A DNA stretch of 5,682 nucleotides, from NCBI GenBank assembly GCA_030530185.1, contig JAUMVL010000113.1, forward strand, positions 1-5,682, read 5' to 3'. The position numbers and the translations under genes were made by a program. This DNA comes from Clostridia bacterium (GTDB lineage Bacteria > Bacillota > Clostridia > Christensenellales > CAG-138). Below, in pieces: positions 5,028 to 5,682 of this stretch (position 1 is the stretch's first letter; each line of letters opens with the position of its first letter). Below the pieces are notes generated by a model that saw only the letters and a program-made list of their open reading frames with translations, made no database searches and had not been told where the DNA came from.

Positions 5028-5682
5028 ATGTACGCACAGATCGTTATCGACATCAACCACAGCGCGGTGGACCGGTTCTTTACCTACCGGGTCCCCGACG
5101 CGCTCCCCGTTCAGCTCGGTCACCATGTGTTCGTCCCGTTTGGACAGGGCGACCGGCTCAAGGAGGGCTTTGTCGTCGCGCTTTCGGAATCGACCGACCT
5201 CGATCCGTCCCTTCTCAAGGACGTCGCGGCGATCATTGAGCCCTACCCCGTCCTTTTAGAGGAGCAGCTGCACCTTGCCAAATGGATGCATACGGCGTAC
5301 CATTGCCTGTTGATCGACGCGCTTGCCTGCATGATTCCGGCGCAGCTGCGCGGACAGCGCGTGCGGGAGAAGAAGATCATCACCGTCTCGGTTGCAGACG
5401 GCGTCAATGTGGACGAGCAGCTTGCGCTGCTTTCCCGCGCGCCGGTGCAGCAAACGGTTCTGAAGATCGTGCGCGATGCGGGCGAAATTCCGAAAAACGA
5501 CGTTGGAAAGCTGCTGCCCGGGGCTGCAAGCGCCATTTCGGCCCTGCTCAAAAAGGGAATCCTGACCGAAGGCGACATGGCGGTGTTCCGCAAGCCCGCC
5601 GTGCCGAAGATCCATACCGCGCCGCATGCGCTGACGGATGCGCAGCAAAAGGCGGTTGACACGATCCATGCCGCGATGGATG
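5028..5682 (+). CDS. priA: Primosomal protein N' (PriA) helicase, N-terminal part
   Basis: Partial gene: 218 codons are visible and the helicase core continues beyond the right edge. PriA is the 3'-5' DNA helicase that recognises stalled or repaired replication forks and reloads the replicative helicase. Visible: the 3'-end-binding domain beginning YAQIVIDINHSAVDRFFTYRVP (2-23), then VFVPFG (34-39) and GFVVAL (47-52), both standard PriA blocks; a linker with KWMHTAYHCLLIDALACMIPAQLRG, equivalent to the Y..L...L...PA section of the family; a winged-helix-like stretch at about 135-190; and LTDAQQKAVDTI starting at residue 202, the usual entry to the helicase domain just before Walker A. The start at 5028 follows GGAAGG (5017-5022). 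In B. subtilis coaBC lies between rpoZ and priA; here it is missing and a terminator precedes priA. I see no clear separate promoter in the 20 nt between terminator and start, so readthrough or an unseen promoter is likely. Confidence 0.93.
   Translation, partial: MYAQIVIDINHSAVDRFFTYRVPDALPVQLGHHVFVPFGQGDRLKEGFVVALSESTDLDPSLLKDVAAIIEPYPVLLEEQLHLAKWMHTAYHCLLIDALACMIPAQLRGQRVREKKIITVSVADGVNVDEQLALLSRAPVQQTVLKIVRDAGEIPKNDVGKLLPGAASAISALLKKGILTEGDMAVFRKPAVPKIHTAPHALTDAQQKAVDTIHAAMD

Overview
The window looks like a chromosomal housekeeping segment from a GC-rich member of the Bacillota (Firmicutes), probably class Clostridia. The main reasons are a remA/DUF370 gene, the Bacillus-like order yicC(yloC)-remA-gmk-rpoZ followed by priA, strong GGAGG ribosome binding sites and intrinsic terminators. 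Coding regions are GC-rich with mostly G/C third codon positions; the one clearly AT-rich patch is noncoding. A finer taxonomic call is not possible from the sequence alone.

Layout: (1) Positions 1-442, minus strand: the N-terminal 147 codons of a Dgt-like HD-domain dNTP triphosphohydrolase, running off the left edge. (2) Positions 443-966: a 524-base divergent intergenic region. It holds a 10-bp hairpin, a 48-bp tandem repeat built from 9-bp TGTATA-N3 iterons, a second iteron cluster in the opposite orientation, and a good sigma-A-type promoter (TTGACG-N17-TAAGAT) reading right. (3) Positions 967-2824: hflK-hflC, a two-gene membrane SPFH operon, closed by an intrinsic terminator at 2894-2936. 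(4) Positions 2985-4956: yicC-remA-gmk-rpoZ, a tightly packed operon with gaps or overlaps of +3, -4 and -7 nt. It starts from an extended -10 promoter whose -35 lies in the terminator U-tract and ends at an intrinsic terminator at 4980-5007. (5) Positions 5028-5682: the N-terminal 218 codons of priA, running off the right edge.

Functionally, hflK and hflC would form a membrane SPFH assembly, classically the regulator of the FtsH protease, which is not in this window. The second operon groups an endoribonuclease-family protein (YicC), a DNA-binding regulator (RemA), GMP-to-GDP synthesis (Gmk) and the omega subunit of RNA polymerase. PriA serves replication restart. The coaBC gene found between rpoZ and priA in Bacillus subtilis is absent here; a terminator occupies the place.

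I found no clearly new multi-gene system. The least explained part is the nested, two-orientation iteron array at 630-854 in front of hflKC, which could be a regulator-binding platform, a repeat relic or an unrecognised RNA or element.
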